Positions 36,801-48,282 of a stretch of DNA of 64,000 bases are shown here, piece by piece; position 1 is the stretch's first letter, and every line of letters starts with the position of its first letter. Source of the stretch: Xestospongia muta (lineage: Eukaryota; Porifera; Demospongiae; Haplosclerida; Petrosiidae); NCBI GenBank assembly GCA_963693285.1, contig OY848931.1, positions 1,307,001 through 1,371,000 on the forward strand, given 5' to 3'. The position numbers were made by a program, and so were the translations under genes. Below the pieces are notes generated by a model. That model was not told the origin of the DNA and ran no database searches. It saw only the letters and a program-made list of their open reading frames with translations.

Positions 36801-38172
36801 ACCATATGGTCTAGTTGTGTAAGGTAACCTCTGCATTAATGAGTACCATATGGTCTAGTTGTGTAAGGTAACCTCTGCATTAATGAGTACCGTACGGTCT
36901 AGTTGTGTAAAGTAACCTCTGCATTAATGAGTACTGTACGGTCTAGTTGCGTGGGTAACCTCTGCATTAATGAGTACCGTACGGTCTAGTTGCGTGGGTA
37001 ACCTCTGCATTAATGAGTACCGTACGGTCTAGTTGTGTAAAGTAACCTCTGCATTAATGAGTACTGTACGGTCTAGTTGCGTGGGTAACCTCTGCATTAA
37101 TGAGTACTGTACGGTCTAGTTGCGTGGGTAACCTCTGCATTAATGAGTACTGTACACTCTTGTTGTGTAGGGTAACCTCTGCATTAATGAGTACCCTACG
37201 GTCTAGTTGTGTAAGGTAACCTCTGCATTAATGAGTACCATATGGTCTAGTTGTGTAGGGTAACCTCTGCATTAATGAGTACCGTACGGTCTAGTTGCGT
37301 AGGGTAACCTCTGCATTAATGAGTACTGTACACTCTTGTTGTGTAAGGTAACCTCTGCATTAATGAGTACCGTACGGTCTAGTTGGTAAGGTAACCTCTG
37401 CATTAATGAGTACCATATGGTCTAGTTGCGTAGGGTAACCTCTGCATTAATGAGTACCGTACAGTCTAGTTGCGTAGGGTAACCTCTGCATTAATGAGTA
37501 CTGTACACTCTAGCTGTATAGGGTAACCTCTGCATTAATGAGTACCCTACGGTCTAGTTGCGTAAGGTAACATCTGCATTAATGAGTACCGTACAGTCTA
37601 GTTGTGTAGGGTAACCTCCGCATTAATGAGTACTGTACACTCATGTTGTTAAGACTTGGAATGGAGAGCATTGCAATATTAAAGTTATAATATTTTGTTT
37701 GTAGTCTAATTCTTAAAAATTTACACTCTATTAAATCCCTTGCATTAATTTATAAGTAGACAGCCAAAATTAATCATGATTAATTAACACTGTTATGATT
37801 TAATTAGCACTATGCAGAAATACCTTTTAAAAATCTTCCTTTTCTTGGAAGTCTTCCATTTGCTCCAACTGTAGCCCCTCCCTCCATTCTGTTCCCTTCA
37901 CTATTGTCCACAGAACTGCCTGGACTCAGAGTAGATATTGTTCCTGAAATAAGAAGTCAGTAAATCTTTGTGTACGTTTGAACATTTGCAATCATTATAT
38001 GAAACTCCTTTCTAATTTACTAATTACTTCCTGGACTTGTGTCTATTATCGGATCAAGTTTCAAAGTCTTGGTGATTTCAGTGGGTGTAATCTCAATGCT
38101 GTCCAATCGCGATGCTCGTTTCCTAATAGGTCGTCGGGTTATGACCTCTTCATCTGACTCAGTAAAACTCAT
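25028..38172 (-). CDS. Uncharacterised Ser/Thr/Pro-rich protein with C-terminal coiled coil (hosts nested genes)
   Basis: Not recognised. Ten exons with consistent phases: 38028-38172, 37824-37943, 34698-34911, 28524-28658, 28193-28467, 28032-28105, 27641-27718, 25674-27591, 25439-25584, 25028-25252, about 1109 residues. The N-terminus is acidic then basic (SDEEVITRRPIRKRASRL). Lys-rich stretches (RRSKQNKSPKKSLKSKIK, KMRRGSRKRN) look like nuclear localisation signals. A more conserved-looking core is VLWALDHMKFILEKK ... DWITKARTIWSKWK. The 1.9-kb exon is low complexity (Ser, Thr, Pro). The C-terminus is coiled coil (NYAELERQYRHSLYMLETQQ, EELKKRLLQ, MHQQMLFLQSEQYQRC). Intron 34697-28659 contains two complete genes on the other strand, and intron 37823-34912 is mostly minisatellite. 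A nuclear, perhaps chromatin-related role is inference from composition only. Confidence 0.7.
28740..29423. other. Intronic/intergenic stretch upstream of the nested genes
   Basis: AT-rich DNA inside the large intron of the minus-strand gene. A plus-strand 85-codon frame (29170-29427) ends across the start of the next gene; it has no recognised domain and is probably 5' flank or UTR. Confidence 0.4.
29424..31874 (+). CDS. Secreted PDGF/VEGF-like cystine-knot protein with BR3P Cys repeats (protein A)
   Basis: Predicted secreted protein of about 611 residues. Exons: 29424-29477, 29567-29885, 29975-30218, 30290-30544, 30648-31058, 31133-31263, 31335-31497, 31616-31874. The signal peptide is MRHCLAVLLLLVVAS, encoded by its own exon. 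Next is a Gly/Tyr/His-rich segment (repeated GGYGGYGGH). From about residue 149 to 225 the cysteine spacing fits a PDGF/VEGF knot: C-x24-C-x5-C-x4-C, a hydrophobic strand pair, and a closing CKCREC. Later come BR3P/CXCXC repeats as in VEGF-C/D (DDCKCVC, PKTCECEC, YKCRCPDC, GKCRCPEC). The C-terminus is tandem DDDDHKKDRY-type acidic/basic repeats. The knot assignment is inference from spacing; a paralogue follows directly. It lies entirely within an intron of the opposite-strand gene. Confidence 0.65.
31875..32508 (+). other. Intergenic spacer between the two cystine-knot genes
   Basis: Very AT-rich, with AATAAT/ATTATT runs; no gene seen. Presumably holds the polyadenylation region of protein A and the promoter of protein B. 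Confidence 0.5.
32509..34321 (+). CDS. Secreted PDGF/VEGF-like cystine-knot protein with BR3P Cys repeats (protein B)
   Basis: Paralogue of the preceding gene, about 395 residues. Exons: 32509-32556, 32665-32950, 33138-33738, 33817-33915, 33968-34008, 34209-34321; the small fifth exon is the least certain. The signal peptide MLMFFEAVLILTLLTE is again an exon of its own. A helical, glycosylatable pro-region follows, then the knot from about residue 138 to 213 with the same spacing as protein A: C-x24-C-x5-C-x4-C and the closing CECKSC. Both proteins share the W-P-P before the second cysteine. BR3P repeats follow (CENCFKKNC, LSCQCDC, TECRCLC). The end is strongly basic (KKHKGWRKKWRGGRR), like the heparin-binding tails of some growth factors. 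It lacks the Gly/Tyr and acidic repeats of protein A. Confidence 0.65.
33777..33816 (+). repeat. (CT)n tract forming a splice acceptor
   Basis: About 38 bp of CT dinucleotide in an intron of protein B, ending in CTCTAG at the acceptor of the next exon. Same arrangement as at 505-667. Confidence 0.9.
34970..37655. repeat. 44-bp minisatellite, about 60 copies
   Basis: Tandem array of a 43-45 bp unit (TAACCTCTGCATTAATGAGT, a 10-bp core, then TCTAGTTGTGTAGGG). The core is usually a perfect palindrome in one of several versions (ACCGTACGGT or ACCATATGGT); others are imperfect (ACTGTACGGT, ACCATTCGGT, ACTGTACACT). The array fills nearly all of one intron of the minus-strand uncharacterised gene. 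Confidence 0.97.
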
Positions 38173-38514
38173 TTTTGTATGCAATATTATCAAATGTGGT
38201 CACGTGATAAAACAACACCCTTCAATCTTGCACAACGTCTACAGAAACATAATTATCACGCATTTAATACTTTTTCTTACGTTAAATGGTTACTACTAAC
38301 TTACCTATTAAAAGACGAGAGAATTCATACTAAGAAAATGCTAGAAAAGTGGTCAACACTAACTAGACTGTGGGCATGGCATCTAAAAAAATAATTGAGT
38401 TGGCAAAGGGTTAGCTTATTAAGTTCACGCCCACTAATTCAATTATTGCAGAATAAATTTGGGTGGGGCTCATTAACAAACTCAATCCTTTTCGCACCTA
38501 TTGAAGAAGCAATC
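38173..38514. promoter_or_regulatory. Probable bidirectional promoter
   Basis: The 342 bp between two divergent start codons (38172 on minus, 38515 on plus). No TATA box is obvious. Positioning is the only evidence. Confidence 0.4.
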
Positions 38515-40357
38515 ATGTCTGTACATCATCAAAGGAGATCAACATATCCAGTTCTCTCCCCTACGTTTCAAAGTCATCAACTGTGGAATCCATTTTACTT
38601 GGACAGGATAACAATTAACACTTCAAAGTACTGTTATAGATATGGTATATACCGTATGACATGATTACTCTTTTATTAGGTATCATGGATATTTGACTCA
38701 CTCCATGAAGACTAATCCACCTCATTTAAATGCTATTAGTAGGAGGAACAATAAATATGGTGACAACGGATTTTTTCTACACAAGTAAGAATCATAATAT
38801 ATATACTCCTTTTTTTCAAAATGTATCATCACTCTTTTAGGGATATACCTGTGCAACAGCTTTATGATCGAACTGCCTTTAAACGAAGTGAAGTGAGATC
38901 TTGGGATCAAATGTAAGTGATAACTTTATATAGTGTTCTTGTTCCATATCTCTCTCACATATAGAATGCCAAGACCAATGATCACTTCTCAAGTCTTGTA
39001 AGTCAAATAGCAACTAGTCCAGTCTTCTATAGTTAATGTGCATGGTTTTTATTTATTTATTTCAGGAGTAAAGAATCTGGATTGCCTTTCCCATCTCAGC
39101 ATCCATACACTTCCCACATTTCACAGTTCTCTGTTTTCCCCGACACAAGAAAGGATTTTAATACACCTTTATATCATCAAGTTGATATTTCAGAAAGCTA
39201 TGAACCAACTTCAGAAGAAGAAGATGGATCAATTCAAGAAGAGAAGTTCAAAGAAACAGCAATTCAAACAGATTTATCTTGTCTAAAGTTTGAACATTCC
39301 TTGCAACCTGCAACGCAACCAAAAGCACCTTCTTACATTATTCGTGAGAAGGCCTTTTCAAATGGAGTAAGAATTGAGAAAGAAATTGCTCCTTCTGATC
39401 AAACAAAGTCTAAACCTATACCTACTAATGTTACATCCTTTGCTCTTAGACCAGGTGTATATAGATGGGATATCTCACGACGCCAATCTCTAGGACATCA
39501 AGTAAGTAATATAGTTATAGCAAAATGTAATGTACTAATCAATCCCCATATAGCGTTCTATGACATATCCTGCTCCGACAACAATGTTCTCTCCAAAGAA
39601 CCACTATCTCAGTGCTCTATCTCCTTCGCTTAGCCCAACTACCTACCAAGCTCTTCTATCAGTTAACCATCGTGTATCGACATCAACTACATATAAAGAG
39701 CATTTCATACCACTGCCAGCATCAGCCATCAGGGAGGCACACAGACCATTCAGCTCTTACCACCAAATGAGTGATTCTAGAGGAAAATATGCCAGAGCAC
39801 CCAACTTTGCCAACCAAAATCTTTCAGGATCATCACCGATCAAAACTACGCCATTTGCAGATCATTATGTTGTGTGGGAATGTCAATCAGACTTAGAATA
39901 TGGTGCATCAACAACAAGAAAAGTGTTTTCCAATACATTATCACAAAGTGAAGTTAAAAATGAGACTGCTGTCTCTCATGAAATTGATAATAAAAAAAGA
40001 GATCAAGCCACACAAACTGATCCCGAATGGGAGACTGAGGATGAAGATGGGTATGATCATGAACATGAGTGTGAAACAGACATCAAGGAAGAAACGAAAT
40101 TGAAAGAACCACAAGAGTTTCTTTTACCACAAGACTCTATTGAAGGTAGCTACCTCAGACCAAGCACTGCTAGTAGCTCAAGTAGTCAGACAAGCTATTT
40201 AAGTGAGGGTCTATTACAAGTACCTTATAGTAGAACGGAAGCATTAAGACAATTTCGTCTTGCATATCCAGATTACGTACCTGATTTAAGAGAGTACTCA
40301 ATACGTAGTGGTAGAAGACATGTTATCAATGGATACCATGCATATTATTGGCATTAA
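38515..40357 (+). CDS. Uncharacterised protein, possibly ciliary/microtubule associated
   Basis: About 520 residues. Exons: 38515-38627, 38680-38784, 38841-38912, 38965-38997, 39066-39501, 39554-40357, phases consistent. No catalytic domain, signal peptide or membrane segment. There are short spaced motifs of the kind seen in axonemal inner-junction proteins (MFSPKNHYL, TTYKEHF, TTPFADHYVVWE), repeated AIQTD/ATQTD motifs, an acidic stretch, and a distinctive C-terminus (LRQFRLAYPDYVPDLREYS, then GYHAYYWH). The ciliary idea is inference from style of sequence. It starts 342 bp from the minus-strand gene at 38172, so the two probably share a bidirectional promoter. Confidence 0.7.
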
Positions 40358-40518
40358 ATATAATATGTTTGAACATTGTTCATTATTATTATTAATACTA
40401 CTTACATGACAATAGAGACTTAAACAGTATCTATGTAAATTTATACCAAGAAACATGTGTTCAATGAACCTTCTATAAATGTTAAGTCATTGCGAAGTTT
40501 AAGGCTGATGTACTTTAT

Positions 40519-43193
40519 TTAATAATAAATATTTGTATCCTCTTCGTTGTGATCAGATGTGTTGTTATTTTCAGTGATCACCATTGAATGGTCATGTATG
40601 CCATACACATCGTTTGGCTGCATTTCAATAACTTCTTTATCTTGAACTTTTATTTTTTTAGCCTTGTATAGACACCTATAGTAGTAGTAAGTTTCATTGA
40701 TAAATTATCCTTTAGCAAACCTGAATAAAATAATGATGCATATTAGTGATATACCAGCAAACACTGCAGCTCCACCCAAGAATGACCCAATAATGCTTGC
40801 ATTATTAGATGATGATTGTATGGTGTCTGCTGAAGATAATATGGATGAGTATAGCACAAGAGATGAAGAAGGCATTTGATATAAAGAGGCATCCTTATTT
40901 TTTCTAGGCTCTGAGTTCATTGTTGTTAGTGTCACACGAGGAGGAGTATTTCCACAATAAACAGCAGCAACATTGGAGATGTTTTTCTGTTGACTGTATG
41001 ATATTAAAGTTGATGGACAGTTTCCTATTTTCATCTCTCCTCCATTACAAGTTACATTAGTATAGTAAATTTGTCTAAATGGTATCTCGAATGGTGAACT
41101 AGTGAATGATTTAGTATCTAAGAGAGAAATTATAGAACAGTTATATAAAATTGATATTCTTACAATTAGTTATAAGATTTAACTGTTTACAAACTACAGT
41201 TGCATCTATATCATCCCATAGAGACCCTCCTATCAACATCCAGACTCCATTGACACAAACTTCAACTGTTCCTTCAGTATAATTACTACCTCCAGTCAAT
41301 CTTATATCACCATTAATACATCCTATGTAACAGAATAATTTTGATTGTATGGTACTAACTAACCATCAACACATTGCAGTGAGAATATGTCATCAGTACT
41401 TTTACAACGTCTTTTAATATCAATATATCTAACAAGACATTCCAGTAAGTTGTTCTCTGCACTGTCACACCTGATGTGTTTTATCATAACTGGCCCATGA
41501 TCTAGTTGGTATTCTTTGGTATACAATTTAGTCTTTTCTATACACAAGTAAATGAATTTAAAATATTTATAGTTAGAATTAACAACCTGAAAAAGTAAAC
41601 CCCATTTGAGCACATGCAATACTCATTTCCTTGATATGTAGATTATCACATATTACACCCCACACTCCATCAATACAGATCTGAACTATACCATCTAACA
41701 TTGTATTTCCACCAATCAAACGTAAACTACCATTAACACATCCTTCTGACTCTATTGAAGATATAAAATTGTAGTTACTACATGTTTGAAATTAAAAACC
41801 AACCATAGACACACTTGACTGCAATCTCCCTTTCATTACAGCTTAAACAGGTTTGTAATTTCCATAAAGATATGTTGTTGTAATTATTCCTGCAATTTAA
41901 ACCCACGTGAAAAATTGGATCAATTGTAGTAAATTGTCTTCTTTCAACAACAGAACGCCCTATCAGAACAAAATGTATAAATGTGAACAAGTTTTAATAT
42001 GCTTACATTTTCCATGGTATCCCAGTTGTTTACAGACAGTAGATCCAAGCTTAAGTTGGAAAGAATACCGAGACTTACGCTGACATACATAAGTCCAATG
42101 TTGTTGAAAACATATCTGAAGTTGACCCTCTGAGGGAACAATACCTCCAATTAAACGAATGGAACCTTCTGAAATGCAATCTGGAGCTATTGTGAGAATT
42201 GTAATAGCAATTTTTCCAATTTACTATTAATCAAATTTTATTTAAATATCCTTTTTTTCCTATGCATGCATTGTGAAATATTGAAATAATAAATCAAGGA
42301 TAGAAACAAACCTGGCAAACTGGAACATTTCACTTCAATTACATTGTGCCTGCCACACCTATTACTAAACCATCCCAAAGTCCAATATATAGAGTGCCGA
42401 CAGTTTAGTAGAGAAGACTCAGTCCCAGAACAATTGTACATACCAAATGAAGGTTGTTTGGCTAGTCCTGTTCCATTTGTATAATACGAACTTGCTACAT
42501 ATAAAGAATTAAGAAAAGTAAGCATTAAAAGATCTTATGACACCATTTATTCTATTTGGATTTATTACATACAGGCTATCTTGCAATTATATCTTTGCCA
42601 AGCAGATTGTTATTTTTTGTTCTTTACTGTTGCTATTCTCAAGGTATTGTTGAATGTTATTGTTTAGATAAAATTGCACAGTAATAATAACAACATTTAA
42701 GTTTAATATATTTGATGAAGCAAATTCATTCCATTATAAGGAATAAATATGCAATTAATTTGCATCTCTTAAAGGACACAGTTGATGTCATTATTTTGTC
42801 AACTAAGTTAACATTTTTTGTTTTTTACTTCCTGACTCTTCTTGGTCTGCTATATATCTTCATTTTAATTAACTAATGTGTTTTAATTTTTCACACTATT
42901 TTATATACTGTATATAATAACTTACAGAAGTTTTGAAATCCAAGTTGATGACAAGCGACATTTGCTTCTTCACAGCCAAAACCATAACCACAGACTGTTC
43001 CCCAAGTACCATTTACAGTACATATTTCCATCACTCCATCTCTAGGGGAGGTACCACCAACTAAACGTGATTCCCCAGGAGTGCACTGACCAGCAACCAA
43101 TGTCACTATAGGTAGAGCAAAAACTACAATACTATACAGCAAACTCATATTTATCTCACCAGTACTAAGAAGAAGAAATAGTAGAACAGACAT
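40519..43193 (-). CDS. Type I membrane receptor with four SRCR domains (SRCR-1)
   Basis: Predicted cell-surface scavenger-receptor-cysteine-rich protein, about 594 residues. Exons (minus): 43160-43193, 42926-43105, 42312-42494, 42007-42186, 41804-41959, 41587-41751, 41364-41537, 41164-41322, 40721-41117, 40519-40675. Signal peptide MSVLLFLLLSTVTLVAG is split by a 54-bp intron. Each SRCR domain is coded by two exons joined in phase 1 (hallmarks ESRLVGGTSPRDGVMEIC, ACHQLGFQN, SGTESSLLNC; GSIRLIGG; GSLRLIGG; DIRLTGG). A short Ser-rich stalk precedes a membrane segment (GAAVFAGISLICIIILF) and a cytoplasmic tail with VYGIHDHSMV. It probably binds extracellular or microbial ligands, as known for the family; the ligand is unknown. 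It has the shortest stalk of the four paralogues. Confidence 0.9.
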
Positions 43194-43615
43194 TTTGCAA
43201 TTAATCAGGTAAACTATTGTGAAGGAAACAGAATTTGTATGCATATTTATATACACTCAGTAATCACAAAGTCTGCATTAGAATAAACAGAGAAAATCAT
43301 AATTCACTACATATTGGAACTAGTCGATGGTCAGTAATAGTGCAAAAGAAATCCTCTGCCCACACAGTTATATCTGCTTATCATCCTTTGTTTGGAAAGT
43401 TGACTTTATTTGATATCTTCAAGTACTCTAAGTAGTAGGACACATATCTTTAAGTAACTATTATAATACATGGCTGTTATAATGGTAGAGTGACTACAGT
43501 CACAAAACTGATAAAAATTATACTAAATGATAGAATGGATTAATGATAATAACAGTCATTGCTTATATTGAAGGACAAGACTGTAACTGTGTACAATATT
43601 GTTGTTACAAAATTA
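43194..43615. other. Spacer between SRCR-1 start and SRCR-2 stop
   Basis: About 420 bp, AT-rich, no gene seen; presumably the SRCR-1 promoter and SRCR-2 3' flank. Confidence 0.5.
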
Positions 43616-46600
43616 TTACAAAAGTTCCAAGGTGCATGACATTGATGATTTCTGTGGCAATTCTTTTTGATAGTATTCTTCTAAGCTTCCCAACTGCTGG
43701 TGTTCGACCTCTTCACACTTACAAACTTCATGCGTAGACTTCTTTTCAATGTCATCTTTATCTTGAGTTCTTGTCTTTAACTTGTACAAATACCTGAAAA
43801 TGAAATAGTTACATAGTTTTTCAATACTATATAAATTTTGCACACCTCAATAAAATTATAAAGCATAATATAAATAAAATACCAAACACAGCTCCTCCTA
43901 GAAAGATACCAATAACAATTGCATTGAAAAATGATTGAAAGCTCTCTGCTGTTAGTGGAGAACTCGTCAAGATGGAACTATATAGATATTGTTTATGAGA
44001 AGGTACATCATGTGATGAAGGAAATGTTTGAAATGATGAGTAAACTACAGGAGATGATTGAGGAGATGACAAAACCATTTTAGATGAATACACCACAGGA
44101 GCTAATGAAGCCACTGGTATTACAGATGAAGTAACATGTATAGTTATAGAAGACTCAAAAAGAGGAATATTATCTCCACAATAAACAGCAGCAACATTAG
44201 TGATATTTTTCTGTTGACTGTATGATAATAAAATCGATGGACAATTTCCTATTTTTATCTCTCCTCCATTACAAGCTACATTAGTATAGTAAATTTGTCT
44301 GAATGGTATCTTGAATGGTGAACTAGTGAATGCTTTAGTATCTGAGAGAGAAATTATAGAGCAGTTATATAAAATTGATATCCTTACAATTAGTTGTAAG
44401 ATTTAACTGTTTACAAACTACAGTTGCATCTATATCATCCCATAGAGACCCTCCTATCAACATCCAGACTCCATTGACACATATTTCAACTGTTCCTTCA
44501 GTATAATTACTACCTCCAGTCAATCTTACATCACCATTAATACATCCTATACAGATACATAATAATAACATGTATTCAATAGGAAATACTAGCTAACCAT
44601 CAACACAACGTAGTGAAAATAGGTCATCAGGAATGAAACACTCCCCAATTCCCTTATCATCCAGAAATGTGACATCACAATCAAGTAAGTTTTCCTCATC
44701 ACCATTGCAATTAACAGCCTGTAGTAATAGTGGTCCATGATTTAATCCATAGGCATAACTCAACTCTAATTGATTTGCACCTATATTATAAGTAGTCGAT
44801 CACTTATATTTTAATAGTTGACATACCAATTGAACTAAAACCCATTCCAGCACAAGCAACACTCATTTCATCAAAATCTATTGCATATTCACTATCACAT
44901 ATCACACCCCATACTCCATCAATACAGATCTGAACTATACCTTCTAACATTGTAGTTCCACCAATCAAACGTAAACTACCATTAACACATCCTTCTGACT
45001 CTATAAAGGAAACAGAACTACCACATCACATTTTTTATTACTATCTTGCTACCATAGATACACTTGACTGCAATTTCATTTTCTGTACAATTTCTGTTGC
45101 AGACATTATAAAAATTACATGAAGATACATGGTCGTAGTTATAATATTCCTCTGTACAATACATCCCAGTGTAGAAAAATGAATTACTTGCATTGTAATA
45201 TCTCTTTACATCAACTGCAAACCCTACCAAAGCAAGATAATATTAGTTTTAGTCTAATTTTAGATTATTCATTTTCATTTAAAATGAATTCATTTTTGTC
45301 CTTGAAAAATTATAGCTTTAGATGTTCAACAGCTTTCAAATTGTTTAGATTATTTGTTTACAGTCAATGAATTAAGGAATGAAGTATCTCTTACGTTTTC
45401 CATGATATCCCAGTTGTTTGCAGACAACAGATCCAATTATAAAATAACTACCATAATTTGTATCATCATATTCGCATACATAAGTCCAGTGTTTTCCTAA
45501 ACATATTTGAAGTTGACCCTCAGAAGGAACAGTACCTCCAATTAAACGAACAGAGCCTTCAGTATCACAATTTGAAATGGTAGCTTGTACTGATAAGTGA
45601 AAATATAGGTAAATATAGATAATCTATTCATCAGTATGTTAATTTATTAGCCTGCTCTGTTTTTGTACATAAATGGATAATAGCTTTTAGTTTATAGATT
45701 TTCAATAGCTTTGGATAATCAATAAATTACCGTAAGTGAATGATTTAAACAAATCATTACATCATAATACTAATCATAGACTATCCTAGTTTAATAACAA
45801 ACCTGGCATGCTAGGGCAGTTGAGTCCAATTACTCTATCTTTACCACAATAATAGTCATCAACAAACAGGTTTTGTCTCCATAAATAAGACCGTGGACAA
45901 TTTAGTAGAGATGTCTCATTTCCAAAGCAATCATACATACCAAATGAAGGTCGTTGAGCTAATCCTGTTTGAATTCTATAATAAGAACTTACTAAAAAGT
46001 AAAAAAAAAAACATTGAAGACTAAAGAAATTTTACATATCAAAATTCAAAATCACTATTGTTGTGTAATATGACTACAGTTCTAAGGAACATTTCAAAGC
46101 CCAGATCTACTCTAGAATTGTCTAGTTCTCAATCCTTAGTGGCTAAATACCATGATACCAATAATATAATCGTTAATGATCTAGAAGGTAAAATAACGCT
46201 ATTTTTAACAGTTGATTTCATCACTGTAGTAACAACATTATAATTGCAGTGTAGTACAATTATATACTAGTTACAGAGGCTGAAAATGCATTAAGTATTG
46301 ACCACAAGACTATAACATGTGTCCTGAATAAATAATGTTTTAATTCAAGGTGAGAGAAGTTCTACTGTATTTTGTAATCTCATAGTAGGAGTGTACAACT
46401 TGTTTTGACAATGGATACAAATGAAATTTTGATACTTAAATTGTTTACATAATTCTGTAACGCAATGTATAGCAATATACGATACCAACGTTATAACAAT
46501 AATAGAGACATTGCTATAGTAATGTACTAATACACACAATATGATCACAAATCATTGAATTAACAGAATATGTAGTGCATGCTTCAACACTTGATTTGGG

Positions 46601-47023
46601 CAAGCTAATTGTATTATATTCTTCATGTTAAGCAACAAGGTCCACATTTGACGTAATCAGACAGACTTATATTCAATTAGACTGATCTCACATTGAGTCC
46701 ATCAGTCAATACACTTTGAACTATTGCATACTTCAAAACTTCTTTGCATTCATCATACTTACAGAAACTTTGAAATCCAAGCTGCCGACAAGCAACAGCT
46801 GCATCTTCACACTCAAAATCAACCTCACAGGCTGTTCCCCAAGTACTATTCATTCTACATATCTCCATTACTCCATCTCTAAGTGAAGTACCATCAACTA
46901 AACGTGATTCTCCAGGAGTGCATTGACCAGTAACTAATGACACTAGGATAAAAGCTACAATACAATATAGTACTGTATGTCTCAGTAATTACCAGTAGTT
47001 AGAAGAAGCAGTAGAACAGCCAT
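43616..47023 (-). CDS. Type I membrane receptor with four SRCR domains (SRCR-2)
   Basis: About 651 residues. Exons (minus): 46993-47023, 46763-46942, 45803-45991, 45395-45589, 45053-45223, 44827-45000, 44598-44780, 44388-44546, 43846-44341, 43616-43793. Same plan as SRCR-1: signal peptide MAVLLLLLTTVSLVTG with a tiny intron, four SRCR domains of two phase-1 exons each (ESRLVDGTSLRDGVMEIC; GSVRLIGGTVPSEGQLQIC; GSLRLIGGTTMLEGIVQIC; DVRLTGG). The stalk contains three loose copies of a VVYSS-type repeat. The membrane segment is GAVFGILFILCFIILL. Its tail differs from the other three: it lacks YGIHxH and carries KCEEVEHQQLGSLEEYY instead. This suggests different signalling or trafficking, which is inference. 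Confidence 0.9.
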
Positions 47024-47178
47024 ATCGAACAGAATTGTGCTTGCAAGAAATATCGCGATAAAGACTACATTAAAACTTGCAAAGCTGGCCTGTTTGGGGT
47101 GGTCTTTCAAACATTCAAGTAGTACATCTATTACCAACTTTTTAATATAATTAATGATAATTAAATTAATAATAATTA

Positions 47179-48238
47179 TTAAGATGATGAGTCAGGAGTG
47201 ACAGAGGAAGATGGTGGAGGAGGAGGAGGAGGGTACATAAAGGGAGTTGGATAAGGATAAATTGGAGGAGGATAAAACATAAAAGGAGGTGGTGGAGGAA
47301 ATGGAAACGAGGGAACATGTGAGGTTGAGTTTGAATCAGACTGGGTTTCAGTCTGGGGAGTAGGGTCAGTAGAAAACATGTCTGACTGTTCTTTAGATTT
47401 CTTATTGTAATAAAAACTAGGAGGAGCAAATTCTGTTGGTCTTTCATTTTGTAATTCCTTCTTTCTTTTTCTTATAGGATCCATAACTACAAGAAACATC
47501 TAATGGTACTAATAGATTAATATCAAATATGTACTTTTGCCTTTGTCCCAAGGTCTCACATGTTTCTCTCTCTCTTCTTCCTCTGCTTTCTCTCGAGCTT
47601 TATCAATTACTTTAGCTAGTGACTCCTCAAAGGACGGACCGGCAGAATCTAATACAAAAAGGTATTGGTACACAATCCATTTAGAGCAAAAATTACCATC
47701 CTTCTTTTCTACTGGTTTTTCTTGTTCAAAGTCAAATCCGGCTATGTCCATTAACAGTTTATCATCTCCTCCACCTTGTTTAAGTTTTCTCTCTCTCACT
47801 CGTGCTAACTTAGCTTCCATAATGGCCTGACGTTTCTCTTTAAGTTTTTCTCTTTTAGAGCGTTGATCAATTGTCTAATGAAAGGACAGAGAAGTTATTG
47901 TGGTAATGACTTGAAGCAGTACTGACATCATCTCTTAGTTTATTGAGCATCTTTATCTGTTCTTGTCTTTTTTCTTCCTCCATAGAAAACGAGTAATATC
48001 CAACTCCATGAGACCGCACCTCTATAAATAATATCACTACCTCCATAATTATTTCTAGGACACACTAACCATTGTGCTGGACAGTCTGGTAATGAACTGG
48101 TTCAGCAGGTTTTTCGACTTCATTGTCATCACCTTCTATTCCAGCCATTGCTTCTTTCTCCCACCTTATTCTCTCGCTCTCTCTTCTCATATCTTCTGAT
48201 AACAGATCGGGTGAAGGTGATCTGTTGTAAACCAATCG

Positions 48239-48282
<44 letters not shown>

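Noticed and set aside
34970..37655. CRISPR-like array
   Set aside because: Units are contiguous with no unique spacers, and the genome is clearly eukaryotic; it is a minisatellite.
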